Assembly: GCA_017694875.1 (NCBI GenBank)
Contig: JADIMG010000052.1
Span: forward strand, 1 to 54,919
Direction of reading: 5' to 3'
DNA: 54,919 nucleotides
DNA from: Candidatus Gallipaludibacter merdavium
GTDB taxonomy: Bacteria; Bacteroidota; Bacteroidia; Bacteroidales; Paludibacteraceae
Below, piece after piece: positions 7,994 to 17,500 of the stretch; positions within the stretch are counted from its first letter, which is position 1, and every line of letters begins with the position of its first letter. The notes under the pieces were generated by a model. The model was not told where the DNA came from, ran no database searches, and was given only the letters and a program-made list of their open reading frames with translations. The position numbers were made by a program, and so were the translations under genes.

Positions 7994-9010
7994 TTAGGCG
8001 TTTTCGAACTGGCGCAGGAAACGGACGTCATTTTCCGAGAACATGCGTAAGTCTTTCACTTGATATTTCAGGTTGGTAATACGTTCTACACCCATACCAA
8101 ATGCATAGCCGGAATACACCTTGCTGTCAATGCCATTGGCATCCAATACATTCGGGTCTACCATACCACAGCCAAGGATTTCCACCCAACCGGTGTGCTT
8201 GCAGAATGAACAGCCTTTGCCACCGCAGAGGTTACATGAGATGTCCATTTCTGCACTGGGTTCTGTGAATGGGAAGTAGGAGGGCCTTAGACGTATTTTT
8301 GTTTCAGCACCGAACATTTCTTTGGCAAAATAGAGCAAAGCCTGTTTCAAGTCGGCAAAAGAAACATTCTTGTCGATATACAAACCTTCCACTTGATGGA
8401 AGAAGCAGTGTGCACGTGCTGAAATGGCCTCGTTCCTGTAAACGCGTCCTGGGCAGAGAACCCGGATAGGGGGTTGGGTGTGTTCCATTACGCGCGATTG
8501 TACGCTCGATGTGTGTGTTCTTAAGAGAACATCCGGATTTTTTTCAATGAAGAAAGTGTCCTGCATATCGCGTGCTGGATGTTCGGGTGGAAAGTTCAAT
8601 GCACCAAACACATGCCAGTCGTCTTCCACTTCCGGTCCGTCAGCCACGGTGAAACCAAGGTGTGAGAAGATGTCAATGATTTCATTGCGAACCAATGAGA
8701 TGGGATGGCGGGTTCCCAAGGCAATGCTGTCGGCCGTACGGGTCAAATCGAGTGCATCATTTTTTGATTCTGTGGCCTCGAAGCCGGCACGGATTTCATT
8801 GATGCGGTCTTGTGCCGCATTTTTCAGCTCATTGAGCATTTTGCCGATTTCCTTTTTCTCTTCGTTGGCAACGTTGCGGAAATCGTTGAACAGAGCGGAG
8901 ATTTCCCCTTTTTTGCTCAGATATTTGATGCGCAGAGCTTCCAATTCATCTTGGTTGCTTGCCTTAAGTGACTTTACTTGTTTCAGTAATTCTTCTATAC
9001 GTTCTTTCAT
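7994..9010 (-). CDS. pheS: Phenylalanyl-tRNA synthetase alpha subunit
   Basis: PheS is the catalytic alpha subunit of the alpha2-beta2 enzyme that charges tRNA-Phe. The 338-residue form begins MKERIEELLKQVKSLKA, the N-terminal coiled-coil that binds tRNA. Class II motifs follow: motif 2 around HCFFHQVEGLYID and motif 3 GYAFGMGVERIT near the C-terminus. The start at 9010 is preferred over the in-frame ATG at 9040 because the promoter at 9051-9081 places the start site within about 6 bases of 9040 and the family usually begins at this helix. A cysteine-rich insert (CNLCGGKGCSFCKHTGW) could bind zinc. The partner pheT is not in the window. Confidence 0.96.
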   Translation of the reverse strand: MKERIEELLKQVKSLKASNQDELEALRIKYLSKKGEISALFNDFRNVANEEKKEIGKMLNELKNAAQDRINEIRAGFEATESKNDALDLTRTADSIALGTRHPISLVRNEIIDIFSHLGFTVADGPEVEDDWHVFGALNFPPEHPARDMQDTFFIEKNPDVLLRTHTSSVQSRVMEHTQPPIRVLCPGRVYRNEAISARAHCFFHQVEGLYIDKNVSFADLKQALLYFAKEMFGAETKIRLRPSYFPFTEPSAEMDISCNLCGGKGCSFCKHTGWVEILGCGMVDPNVLDANGIDSKVYSGYAFGMGVERITNLKYQVKDLRMFSENDVRFLRQFENA

Positions 9011-9050
9011 ACCTCTTTTATGCTTTATGGAAATGTCCATTAACTCGCTG

Positions 9051-9081
9051 CAAAGTTACATTTTTTTGTTCAGTTGACAAA
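9051..9081 (-). promoter_or_regulatory. Promoter of pheS
   Basis: Minus strand: TTTG (9081-9078), 19 bases, TAACTTTG (9058-9051). Exact consensus. The predicted start site is near 9045, so the first ATG with a leader is the one at 9010. Confidence 0.8.
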
Positions 9082-9212
9082 AGCTATTTTGAAGGTATAA
9101 CGGTATGTATATTACATTGTATGTTGTGGGGAAAGTCGTATCTTTGCAGAAGATAGGCTGCTTCTTGACTTAATAGGTAAGCCGGTTTGATGGTTCTGCG
9201 CCTTATTTGCAT

Positions 9213-9220
9213 TATCTTTG
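9213..9220 (+). promoter_or_regulatory. -7 element of the RNA methyltransferase gene
   Basis: TATCTTTG, 18 bases before the ATG at 9239. The nearest TTTG upstream (9186-9189) is 23 bases away, slightly longer than usual. A second TATCTTTG at 9139-9146, with a weak -33 match (ATTG after 19 bases), could drive a longer leader. Confidence 0.6.
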
Positions 9221-9238
9221 TACCAAATAAATGATTGT

Positions 9239-10561
9239 ATGGAATTTCCCTTGGCTTTTGTTGAGAATATGCGCAATTTGTTGTCGGATGAATGCGATGC
9301 CTTTTTGTCAGCTCTCATGTCTGATGCTTCTGTGAGTGTGCGTGTGAATGATAAATTGTCATTGTTTGGCGATAAAAAGCCTGTACCATGGTGTCCTGAC
9401 GGTTATTATTTGCCGGAGAGGCCGTCTTTTACGAAAGACCCTTTATTTCATGCTGGTGCCTATTATGTGCAGGAGGCGTCTTCCATGTTTCTTTATCAGG
9501 CTCTGAAACAGTGTGTGCCGCATGATGCGGTTGTGCTGGATTTGTGTGCAGCGCCTGGTGGTAAGTCTACACTGGCTTCGCAATATCTTTCCAGAGGCTT
9601 GTTGGTGGCCAATGAGATAGTACGTTCAAGGGCCTATATTCTATCGGAAAATATACAGAAATGGGGAAATGACAATGTGGTTGTTTGTAATAACCGCCCG
9701 GCAGATTTTGCTTCTTCTGGGGTGATTTTTGATGCCATACTGGTGGATGCACCGTGTTCGGGTGAAGGCATGTTTCGTAAAGACGAGGGAGCCATTGCTG
9801 AATGGTCGCCGGCTAATGTGCATATGTGTGCAGAGCGGCAGCGCGATATTCTGACTGCTATTTGGCCGGCACTGAAAGAAGGGGGAATATTGGTTTACAG
9901 CACATGTACTTTCAATCAGGAAGAAGATGAGGAAAATGTAAGATGGATAATGGAAGAGCTGGGGGCTGAATATATTTCCCTTGAGAGAGAGGAGGGGTGG
10001 AATATTACTACTTATGGGGTCGGGTATCGTTTTTTTCCACATAAGACCCAAGGTGAAGGTCTGTTTATGGCGGTTTTGCGCAAGGTTTCAGATGATGTGT
10101 TTGCTGTGAGGAAGCAGAAAAAGAATAACAGGAAGCAAGTCGTAGTGGCAGTGCCTCCGGGACTTTCCGAGTGGCTTGCCGATGATTACTCTTTACGTAT
10201 GGATGATGCCACGACTGTACGCGCCTATCCAAAGGGATTGGCCAATGAGATGCAAAGGGTTGTGGAAAATATGCGGGTACTTTCGGCTGGAATAGAAGTG
10301 GCTGAAGTGAAAGGGAAATCCGTTGTTCCACAACAGGGTTTGGCGCTTTCAAAGCATATCAAACGTGGTTATTTTCCGGAAAAGGAATTGTCGGAAGAGG
10401 ATGCTTTGCGCTATTTGCGTGGAGAGGCTTTTTATATTGATGATGTTCCGAATGGATATGTGTTGTTGACTTATCAATCGTTGCCCATTGGATGGGGTAA
10501 GAATTTGGGAAGTCGTTTTAATAATCTTTATCCGAACGAATGGAGAATAAAGAAAATGTAG
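9239..10561 (+). CDS. RsmF-like rRNA (cytosine-C5) methyltransferase, NOL1/NOP2/Sun family
   Basis: An S-adenosylmethionine-dependent RNA m5C methyltransferase of 440 residues. The SAM-binding motif is VLDLCAAPGGKST. Both family cysteines are present: Cys173 in PCSGEG (motif IV) and Cys223 in YSTCTF (motif VI, the nucleophile). The sequence after the catalytic core, including a C-terminal PUA-like part ending in GWGKNLGSRFNNLYP, matches the RsmF/YebU type, which modifies 16S rRNA C1407 in E. coli, rather than RsmB, which has an N-terminal NusB domain. The ATG at 9239 was chosen because the in-frame TTG at 9218 overlaps the -7 element. A very strong bidirectional terminator follows. Confidence 0.88.
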   Translation: MEFPLAFVENMRNLLSDECDAFLSALMSDASVSVRVNDKLSLFGDKKPVPWCPDGYYLPERPSFTKDPLFHAGAYYVQEASSMFLYQALKQCVPHDAVVLDLCAAPGGKSTLASQYLSRGLLVANEIVRSRAYILSENIQKWGNDNVVVCNNRPADFASSGVIFDAILVDAPCSGEGMFRKDEGAIAEWSPANVHMCAERQRDILTAIWPALKEGGILVYSTCTFNQEEDEENVRWIMEELGAEYISLEREEGWNITTYGVGYRFFPHKTQGEGLFMAVLRKVSDDVFAVRKQKKNNRKQVVVAVPPGLSEWLADDYSLRMDDATTVRAYPKGLANEMQRVVENMRVLSAGIEVAEVKGKSVVPQQGLALSKHIKRGYFPEKELSEEDALRYLRGEAFYIDDVPNGYVLLTYQSLPIGWGKNLGSRFNNLYPNEWRIKKM

Positions 10562-10576
10562 TGTGGGTGGAGGGTT

Positions 10577-10624
10577 AATAAACACCAACGGCTCGAAAAT
10601 GTTTTCGAGCCGTTGGTGTTTATT
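10577..10624. terminator. 23-bp perfect-stem bidirectional terminator
   Basis: The arms at 10577-10599 and 10602-10624 are perfectly complementary with only two bases (TG) between them. The outer ends are A/T (AATAAA / TTTATT) and the core is CACCAACGGCTCG. It separates two convergent genes. No mismatch occurs in 23 pairs. Confidence 0.88.
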
Positions 10625-10635
10625 GGAGGTTCGGT

Positions 10636-11190
10636 TTAAATTTCTTCCCAGTTGGAAATGGTGCCAACGTCACTTCTATTGTATATGTAAAGTATAGCAA
10701 ATTGATGTGTTGCTTCATCAATATATGGCATAATGAGATAGTCTTCAGTATCGGAATAGTAGGTTGAGTAACCTTGTTCCTCATTGCCATTGATAACCTT
10801 TTTCCAGCCGGCCTTTTTCAAAACTTGTGGGTAGTTCAATACGGCATCAATCATCTGAGGGTTGAATGTCAGTTCATAACGTCCTGATACCCAGCTTCCA
10901 AATGCAGAACCTTTGGTTACGGTGAATTGATATTCTCCTTCTGGTTCAGGTATGGTTACTGTTGTGTTGAAATCTTTTTGTATTGTTTTGTTCAGTTCTG
11001 TCCATTGTGCAGACATGTTTGTTGTTCCGTCTCCAGGTTCTTCTGTATCGGTTGAATCATTGGTAAGCGTTGAGTCATTAGGGTTTTTGTTGGTGTCGTC
11101 ATCAGGATTGACAGGAGGATTAGTGCATGACGAGAAGCCAAAGGAAGCTGCGACGGTAGCAGCAAAGATGAATAAGAATGCTTTTTTCAT
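10636..11190 (-). CDS. Small lipoprotein of unknown function
   Basis: A 184-residue protein I do not recognise. It has a type II signal peptide with lipobox FSSC (Cys22), then a disordered linker (about 24-60) rich in Asp, Asn, Thr and Pro that includes NDSTLTNDST repeats, then a compact folded part (60-184) with many aromatic residues. The linker and lipid suggest display at an outer-membrane surface. The gene is monocistronic: it has its own promoter and lies between two terminators. A function cannot be assigned. Confidence 0.75.
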   Translation of the reverse strand: MKKAFLFIFAATVAASFGFSSCTNPPVNPDDDTNKNPNDSTLTNDSTDTEEPGDGTTNMSAQWTELNKTIQKDFNTTVTIPEPEGEYQFTVTKGSAFGSWVSGRYELTFNPQMIDAVLNYPQVLKKAGWKKVINGNEEQGYSTYYSDTEDYLIMPYIDEATHQFAILYIYNRSDVGTISNWEEI

Positions 11191-11224
11191 GATACGTATT
11201 ATTTTATGTTGTTTTTATTGCGTG

Positions 11225-11256
11225 CAAAAATAACTATTCGCTCTGCACCTTCCAAA
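11225..11256 (-). promoter_or_regulatory. Promoter of the small lipoprotein gene
   Basis: Minus strand: TTTG (11256-11253), 20 bases, TATTTTTG (11232-11225). Exact consensus, about 35 bases before the start codon at 11190. Confidence 0.8.
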
Positions 11257-11361
11257 TTTTATATTCTTTTTTTATGGGATGTTTGGCTTTATTTGTGTTA
11301 AAAGGGTAGCTGAATGGTTTGGATGGTGCTATTTGGATGTGATTGTTCTGACAATGTGTCA

Positions 11362-11395
11362 AAAAGAAGAGGATGCTATTGCACCCTCTTCTTTT
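11362..11395 (-). terminator. Terminator of ppdK
   Basis: Stem AAAAGAAGAGG (11362-11372) / CCTCTTCTTTT (11385-11395), with an inner TGC/GCA extension. Reading on the minus strand it is followed by a run of T, which fits a rho-independent terminator just after the ppdK stop codon. Confidence 0.8.
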
Positions 11396-11416
11396 GAGTC
11401 TATGTCAGGCCGTATC

Positions 11417-14149
11417 TTACTTTGTTGGATATTTGATGGCAGCCTGTGCTGCAGCCAGACGTGCAATAGGTACACGGAATGGTGAGCAGCTTACATAATC
11501 CAATCCAACACGGTGGCAGAATTCTACAGATGAAGGTTCACCTCCGTGTTCGCCGCAGATACCGCATTTCAGGTCGGGACGTACGCTGCGTCCTTTTTCG
11601 GTGGCCATTTGAATCAATTGTCCTACTCCGTTCTGGTCAAGTACCTGGAATGGGTCATTTTTCAAGATTTTCATGTCCAGATAAGCAGGCAAGAAGCTGG
11701 CGATATCGTCACGGCTATATCCGAATGTCATCTGAGTCAGGTCGTTGGTTCCGAATGAGAAGAATTCTGCCTTGGTAGCGATGCGGTTGGCAGTAAGTGC
11801 AGCACGAGGAATTTCAATCATCGTACCTACTTTGAAGTCAATGGAGTCGCCCATTTCTTCAAACAGCTTGGCTGCCGTTTCGCGGATAATTTTCTCCTGA
11901 TTGGCAAATTCGTAAAGAATACCGGTCAATGGCACCATGATTTCTGGATGTGTTTCAACGCCTTCTTTCTTCAGTTCAAGAGCTGCGCTAAGGATGGCGC
12001 GGGTTTGCATTTCGGTGATTTCCGGATAGGTATTGCCCAGACGGCAACCACGGTGTCCCAACATTGGGTTGGCTTCGTGTAGGGAAGCAACACGTTGACG
12101 AACGGTTTCAAATGATACACCCATGATTTCAGCCAGTTCACGTTGTTCTTTTTCTTCGTGAGGTACAAACTCATGCAAAGGTGGGTCGAGCAGACGAACT
12201 GTTACAGGATATCCGGCCATGGCTTTGAAGATGCCCTTGAAGTCTGCTTTTTGGTAAGGAAGAATCTTTTCCAATGCCTTGCGGCGGTTTTCCGGAGTTT
12301 CTGCCAGAATCATTTCGCGCATAGCACGGATTTTCTCACCTTCGAAGAACATGTGTTCCGTACGGCACAAACCGATACCTACAGCACCGAATTTGCGCGC
12401 TACGCTGGCGTCATGTGGCGTATCTGCATTGGTGCGTACTTTCAGACGGGTATATTTGTCGGCCAAGTTCATCAATTCTGTGAAGTCGGCGTCCAATTCT
12501 GCTTCTTTTGTTGCAACTGCTCCTAAATAAACGTCACCGGTAGAACCGTTGAGTGAGATGTAATCGCCTTCTTTCAATACGTGACCATTTACGCTGACAG
12601 TTTTTGCTGCATAGTCAATGACAAGTTCTCCTGCACCTGATACGCAGCATTTACCCATACCGCGAGCTACAACGGCGGCGTGTGAGGTCATACCACCGCG
12701 GGCAGTCAAGATACCTTCTGCGGCAGCCATGCCGGCCAAGTCTTCCGGTGAGGTTTCGATACGTACCATGACCACGCGTTCGCCTTTGGAGTGCCATATG
12801 GTAGCATCTTCTGCATTGAACACGATTTTACCGCAGGCTGCACCAGGAGATGCGGCCAAACCTTTGGTGAGGACAACGGCCTTTTTCAGTGCTTCCTTGT
12901 CGAAAATAGGGTGGAGCAGTTCGTCCAGCTTGTTAGGCTCAACACGCAATACGGCGGTTTTTTCGTCGATAAGTCCTTGGTGGAGCATATCCATGGCAAT
13001 CTTCACCATGGCTGCACCGGTACGTTTGCCGTTACGTGTTTGCAAGAACCAGAGTTTACCTTCCTGTACGGTAAATTCCATGTCCTGCATATCTTTGTAG
13101 TGGTTTTCCAATTTGGTTTGAAGAGCATCCAGTTCTTTGTAGATTTCCGGCATGGCTTCTTCCATAGACGGATATTTGGCCACACGTTCTTCTTCTGAAA
13201 TGCCTTGCAGTTTAGCCCAGCGTTGTGAGCCGATTTTGGTGATTTGTTGTGGGGTGCGGATTCCGGCAACCACGTCTTCACCTTGGGCGTTGATGAGGTA
13301 TTCACCAACGAAAAGGTCTTCGCCGGTAGCAGCGTCACGGCTGAAAGCTACGCCGGTAGCGGAAGTATTGCCCATGTTACCGAATACCATAGCTTGTACG
13401 TTGACGGCGGTTCCCCATTCTGCGGGTATTCCTTCCATTTTTCTGTAAAGGATGGCACGTTCGTTCATCCAGCTGTCAAATACAGCGCAGATGGCGCCCC
13501 AAAGTTGTTCGTAAGCATTGTCCGGGAAGTCTTTGCCTGTCTGTTTCTTGACAGCGGCCTTGAAGCGTGTTACCAATGTTTGCAGGTCTTCTACGGTAAG
13601 TTCGGTATCCAGTTTGACGCCTTTGGCTTCTTTTACTTCTTCGATGATGGCTTCAAATGGGTCGATATCTATTTTGTTAACAGGTTTCATTCCCAAAACA
13701 ACGTCGCCATACATTTGGACGAAACGACGGTAGGAGTCCCAAACAAAACGAGGATTGTTGGTCTTTTTAACCAATCCTTCCACCACCTTGTCGTTCAAAC
13801 CGAGGTTCAAGATGGTGTCCATCATACCTGGCATGGATGCACGTGCACCTGAACGTACAGAAACCAACAGCGGGTTGGTTGTGTCCCCAAATTTGGAGTT
13901 CATCAGGTTTTCTACATGCTTTAATGCTGCCTCAACATCATTTTTGAGCAACTCAACTGTTTTATCTTTTCCAATTTCGTAATATTCGTTACAAACGTCG
14001 GTAGTGATAGTGAATCCCGGTGGAACGGGTACTCCAATGAGGTTCATTTCGGCAAGGTTGGCACCTTTTCCGCCTAGCAGGTTCCTCATTCCTGCTTCAC
14101 CTTCTGCTTTTCCATTGCCGAAGGTATAAACTCTTTTTTTGCTTTCCAT
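11417..14149 (-). CDS. ppdK: Pyruvate, phosphate dikinase
   Basis: PPDK interconverts pyruvate + ATP + Pi with phosphoenolpyruvate + AMP + PPi. In anaerobes it often works in the glycolytic or gluconeogenic direction. The 910-residue length is normal. The N-terminal ATP-grasp domain (about 1-340) starts VYTFGNGKAEG and contains LLGGKGANLAEM. The swivelling phosphohistidine domain has GGMTSHAAVVARGMGK with the catalytic His490. The C-terminal TIM barrel has GTNDLTQM and the catalytic Cys in KCGICGEHGG. A -7 element at 14223-14230 gives a leader of about 70 bases, and a clear terminator follows. It appears to be transcribed alone. Confidence 0.98.
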   Translation of the reverse strand: MESKKRVYTFGNGKAEGEAGMRNLLGGKGANLAEMNLIGVPVPPGFTITTDVCNEYYEIGKDKTVELLKNDVEAALKHVENLMNSKFGDTTNPLLVSVRSGARASMPGMMDTILNLGLNDKVVEGLVKKTNNPRFVWDSYRRFVQMYGDVVLGMKPVNKIDIDPFEAIIEEVKEAKGVKLDTELTVEDLQTLVTRFKAAVKKQTGKDFPDNAYEQLWGAICAVFDSWMNERAILYRKMEGIPAEWGTAVNVQAMVFGNMGNTSATGVAFSRDAATGEDLFVGEYLINAQGEDVVAGIRTPQQITKIGSQRWAKLQGISEEERVAKYPSMEEAMPEIYKELDALQTKLENHYKDMQDMEFTVQEGKLWFLQTRNGKRTGAAMVKIAMDMLHQGLIDEKTAVLRVEPNKLDELLHPIFDKEALKKAVVLTKGLAASPGAACGKIVFNAEDATIWHSKGERVVMVRIETSPEDLAGMAAAEGILTARGGMTSHAAVVARGMGKCCVSGAGELVIDYAAKTVSVNGHVLKEGDYISLNGSTGDVYLGAVATKEAELDADFTELMNLADKYTRLKVRTNADTPHDASVARKFGAVGIGLCRTEHMFFEGEKIRAMREMILAETPENRRKALEKILPYQKADFKGIFKAMAGYPVTVRLLDPPLHEFVPHEEKEQRELAEIMGVSFETVRQRVASLHEANPMLGHRGCRLGNTYPEITEMQTRAILSAALELKKEGVETHPEIMVPLTGILYEFANQEKIIRETAAKLFEEMGDSIDFKVGTMIEIPRAALTANRIATKAEFFSFGTNDLTQMTFGYSRDDIASFLPAYLDMKILKNDPFQVLDQNGVGQLIQMATEKGRSVRPDLKCGICGEHGGEPSSVEFCHRVGLDYVSCSPFRVPIARLAAAQAAIKYPTK

Positions 14150-14222
14150 TGTCGTAAAAGATGTGTTTTTAGATTAGGAATAAAATGTATAATCAATTAA
14201 ATTTCTTTTGTCGTATCGTCTG

Positions 14223-14230
14223 CAAAGGTA
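14223..14230 (-). promoter_or_regulatory. -7 element of ppdK
   Basis: TACCTTTG on the minus strand. No good TTTG is seen 19-21 bases upstream, so only the -7 half is supported. Confidence 0.55.
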
Positions 14231-14419
14231 CAGCTTTTTGTCAAAAGAAAGGGCTAAAATGCTAATTTTTTTTGCATAATCAGCCTGCAAATTGCTTTTT
14301 TCTTTGAAAAACGCAAGAAAATCCCCCTTTTGTTTAAAGTGTAAATTTTCAATGTGGTTTAGGCGTATAAAAATGGAGTGTCAAAAATCTTTCTCTGATT
14401 TTGTAGTTGTGAAATATAA

Positions 14420-14462
14420 AATGGTCGTATCATTACTCTGGACAGAGCTTGATACGACCATT
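14420..14462 (-). terminator. Long hairpin, probable terminator of the BspA-like gene
   Basis: Outer arms AATGGTCGTATCA (14420-14432) and TGATACGACCATT (14450-14462) pair perfectly. Inside them CTCTG (14436-14440) pairs with CAGAG (14443-14447). On the minus strand the stem is followed by TTATATTT. It lies about 90 bases after the BspA-like stop codon. The rest of the gap 14150-14554 holds only the ppdK leader and promoter; no gene is seen. Confidence 0.65.
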
Positions 14463-14554
14463 ACTTTAGTCTTAGGGAATGCTCAAATCTCAAATTGAAG
14501 GTTCATGCTTTCAAAAATAGATTTTGGCGCACCTCTTATAGGTTATGGAGTGTT

Positions 14555-17500
14555 TTACATGATTTTTTGGCTTTTATTGCTACCGTCTGTAAACTCCGCT
14601 TTGATGATATGTACTTGCGTGAATGCAGGCATGTGCAACACTCCATAACCATTCGTCTCTGTTTGATGGAGTAGGCGGCCATTAGTGTCGAATATGCTGA
14701 TGGCGGTCATGTCTTGGGTGTGCTCCACAAATATTTCACCGTTGCTTTGCCATGCCCGGAATGGTGCTTTCTGTTGCACGGAAGCTGTTTCTGTTGCTTG
14801 TCCCCCATCTGTATTGATAATAAGTGTGCAGTTTGCCGTAATGTTGGTGATTTCCAGCAATCCGTCTTCTCCTAATTGTTCGGTGATGTCTATGCCGTTC
14901 AAGGTGACTGATTGGATGGTATGACCTTCTGTTGCCGCTGCGTGGCAACGGAAAGTTTCACCATAGGTCGTTGTGGTGAAATAATACGCATTGCTGCCTG
15001 CCACATAGTAGGCTATGATATAGTTTTGTTGTGAGAAACTTACCTGTAGGGTGGCATCATCTGTGAGGGCAGGCAACGTAAGCAGTCCTTCTTCGCTGAC
15101 TTGTGCGGTATAATCTGTTCCGTTGTAATTGACACTTTCCAAGATGTAGCCCGCTGGTGCGCTTATTTGCAGTGTGACAGGTGTTGATGTGGGCACTTCA
15201 AGTATGTGGCCGTTGCTGTAGCTGTTACCTTCATAAATGATTCGTCCGTCTTGCCCAATGTGCAGGTTGAGCAAGTGGGTGGCTTCGCCGACGGTGATGA
15301 ACGACATGTTTTCAAATGTGCTCCATACGGGTGCAGTGATGTAGTCCATAACGGCGGTAGCGGGTACTTCTAGCTGGCATATTTTGGGGTTGATGGTGGT
15401 GAATGCTGTGCCGCTTACAACTGGCGGTTCGGTGCTCAGACAAGTAAGCTTGTTGATGTTCGTGCAGTTCTGGAATGCATCGTAAGCTATGTTTTCCACA
15501 TGGCTGCCGAAAGTGACGGACTCCAAGTTGGTGGCATTAGTGAAAGCGTATTTGCTGACAGCCGTAACATTGTCGGGAATGACAAGGTCAGTTGCCAATT
15601 GGTTGTCCACGTAAAAGTTGTTTACGTAATACAGTGGATTGGCGCTTGCGGAGCTGAATGTGATGGCGCACCAATTGCCTATGTCTTCAATGTTTACCTG
15701 CTTTAGTGCGTCGCAGTCAGAAAAACTCTGATCTTTTATGCTGACAACACTTCCGGGGATGGTAATGCTGCCCAATGCGCTGCAACCGTAAAAGGCTTTG
15801 CTGCCAATACTGGTTAGGTTTTCGGAGAGGGAAACTTCTTTTAAGGAGGTACATTCGTAAAATGCGCTGTTGCCTATGCTGACGACGCTGTTGGGGATGT
15901 CGATGGATGTGAATTTGCATGCGTCAAAAGCGTAATCGGGAATAGCAGTAAGGTTGGCTGGCAACTTGATGTCAATCAGTGTGGCTTTGTCCTGAAATGC
16001 CTTGTTGGGCAAGGTCGTGTTGGTGATGCCCGACAGGTCGAGGCTATACAGCTTGGTCATATAGGTTTTCAGTATGTCGAAATCATCGTCGTTCAATGTT
16101 CCTGTTACTTTCAGACGGGTCACTTTGGCGGGAGTGCTGCCGGCTACGATGACAGCTGCAGCCAAGCCGCCCGGAGTTTCCACATGTACGCTTAATTCCG
16201 TGTCGCCGCCTTCTTCGATATAGGTATATCCATTTCCCCATTTTTCAATATAGGATTCCGTTGAGTTGGCTGGAATAAAGACGAGGTCAAATGAAGTGTA
16301 GCTGAGGGCATAGGAACCTAATGTTGGTGCTGTTGTGGCTTGGGAATGTACAGACATGAGTGCGGAACAATTTCGAAAAGCATCTGCTTCTATACTTTTT
16401 ATTCCACTACCAATGGTAACTTGCATAAGTGCAGAGCAGCTATAGAAGGTTTGGTATTCAATATTTGTTACATTATTGGGTATTGTGATTTCTGTAAGTC
16501 CATCACAATCATAAAAGGCCAATCTTCCTATGCTTGTTACGCTGTTGGGAATGGTTACTTGTGTGATTGCATCACAATTACAAAATGCATAATCTTTAAT
16601 TTCACTTATATTGTCAGGTATTACCAATTCGGTCAGCAATGTGTTGTTTATATACAAATTTCGGGCATAATATAAAGGATTGGAGGAATCTGAATCAAAA
16701 GAAATGTTGCACCATCCAGTTATATCACCTGTATAGTGAACGGCTGTAAGAGCGGAACAACCAGTGAAAGCCTGCTCTCCAAAATTTATTACATGGCTGC
16801 CGATTGTGATTTGCTTAAGTGATGAACATCCTTGAAAAGCATAAGCAGCAATGTTTTGTACACCATGGCCTATGTTTACGTTGGTGACGCTGGCACAGTA
16901 ATAAAAGGCATTGTAACCAATACTTGTTACACTGTTTGGTATGGTTACTTGCGTGAGTGCAGAACAATTACAGAATGCATAATCTTTGATTTCTGTAATA
17001 CCATCTGGAATAATTAATTCTGTTATCAGAGTATTGCTGATATACAGCTTATTGGTGTAGTATAGTGGGTTAGAGTAGCAGTTGTAAAAACTGATTCTGC
17101 ACCATCCGGCTATATCACCAGTATAATGCACGGCAGTAAGTGCCGCACAAGACTCAAAGGCATCTTTACCAATACTTGTTACTCCGTTGCCTATTGTTAC
17201 TTGTGTGAGTGCGGAGCAGCTCTGGAATGCATAGCTTCCAATGCTGCTTATGCTATTAGGTATGTCAATTTCTGTAAGTTTAGAGCATCTCTCAAATGCC
17301 TGTCTTCCGATGTATCTTATACTATTAGGTATGGTGATTTGTGTAAGTGCAGAATTACTTTGAAAAGAAAATCCTCCAATGCTTGTCACATCATAATAAA
17401 CGTTGTTATAAAGTACTTCTGTAGGAATAGTGATGTTGGTTGCTGTCTCGGCACAATCGCTAACTGCCACTTCCTTGTTGGTCAGGTCTGTTACGTTGTA

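Noticed and set aside
8478-9077. 199-residue plus-strand frame opposite pheS
   Set aside because: Antisense of a synthetase with complete class II motifs, and it would span the pheS promoter.
9239-10561. RsmB
   Set aside because: No N-terminal NusB-like domain; the C-terminal part fits the RsmF type.
14150-14419. A small gene in the gap downstream of the BspA-like gene
   Set aside because: Short frames without start signals or conserved composition; the gap is explained by the ppdK leader and the hairpin terminator.
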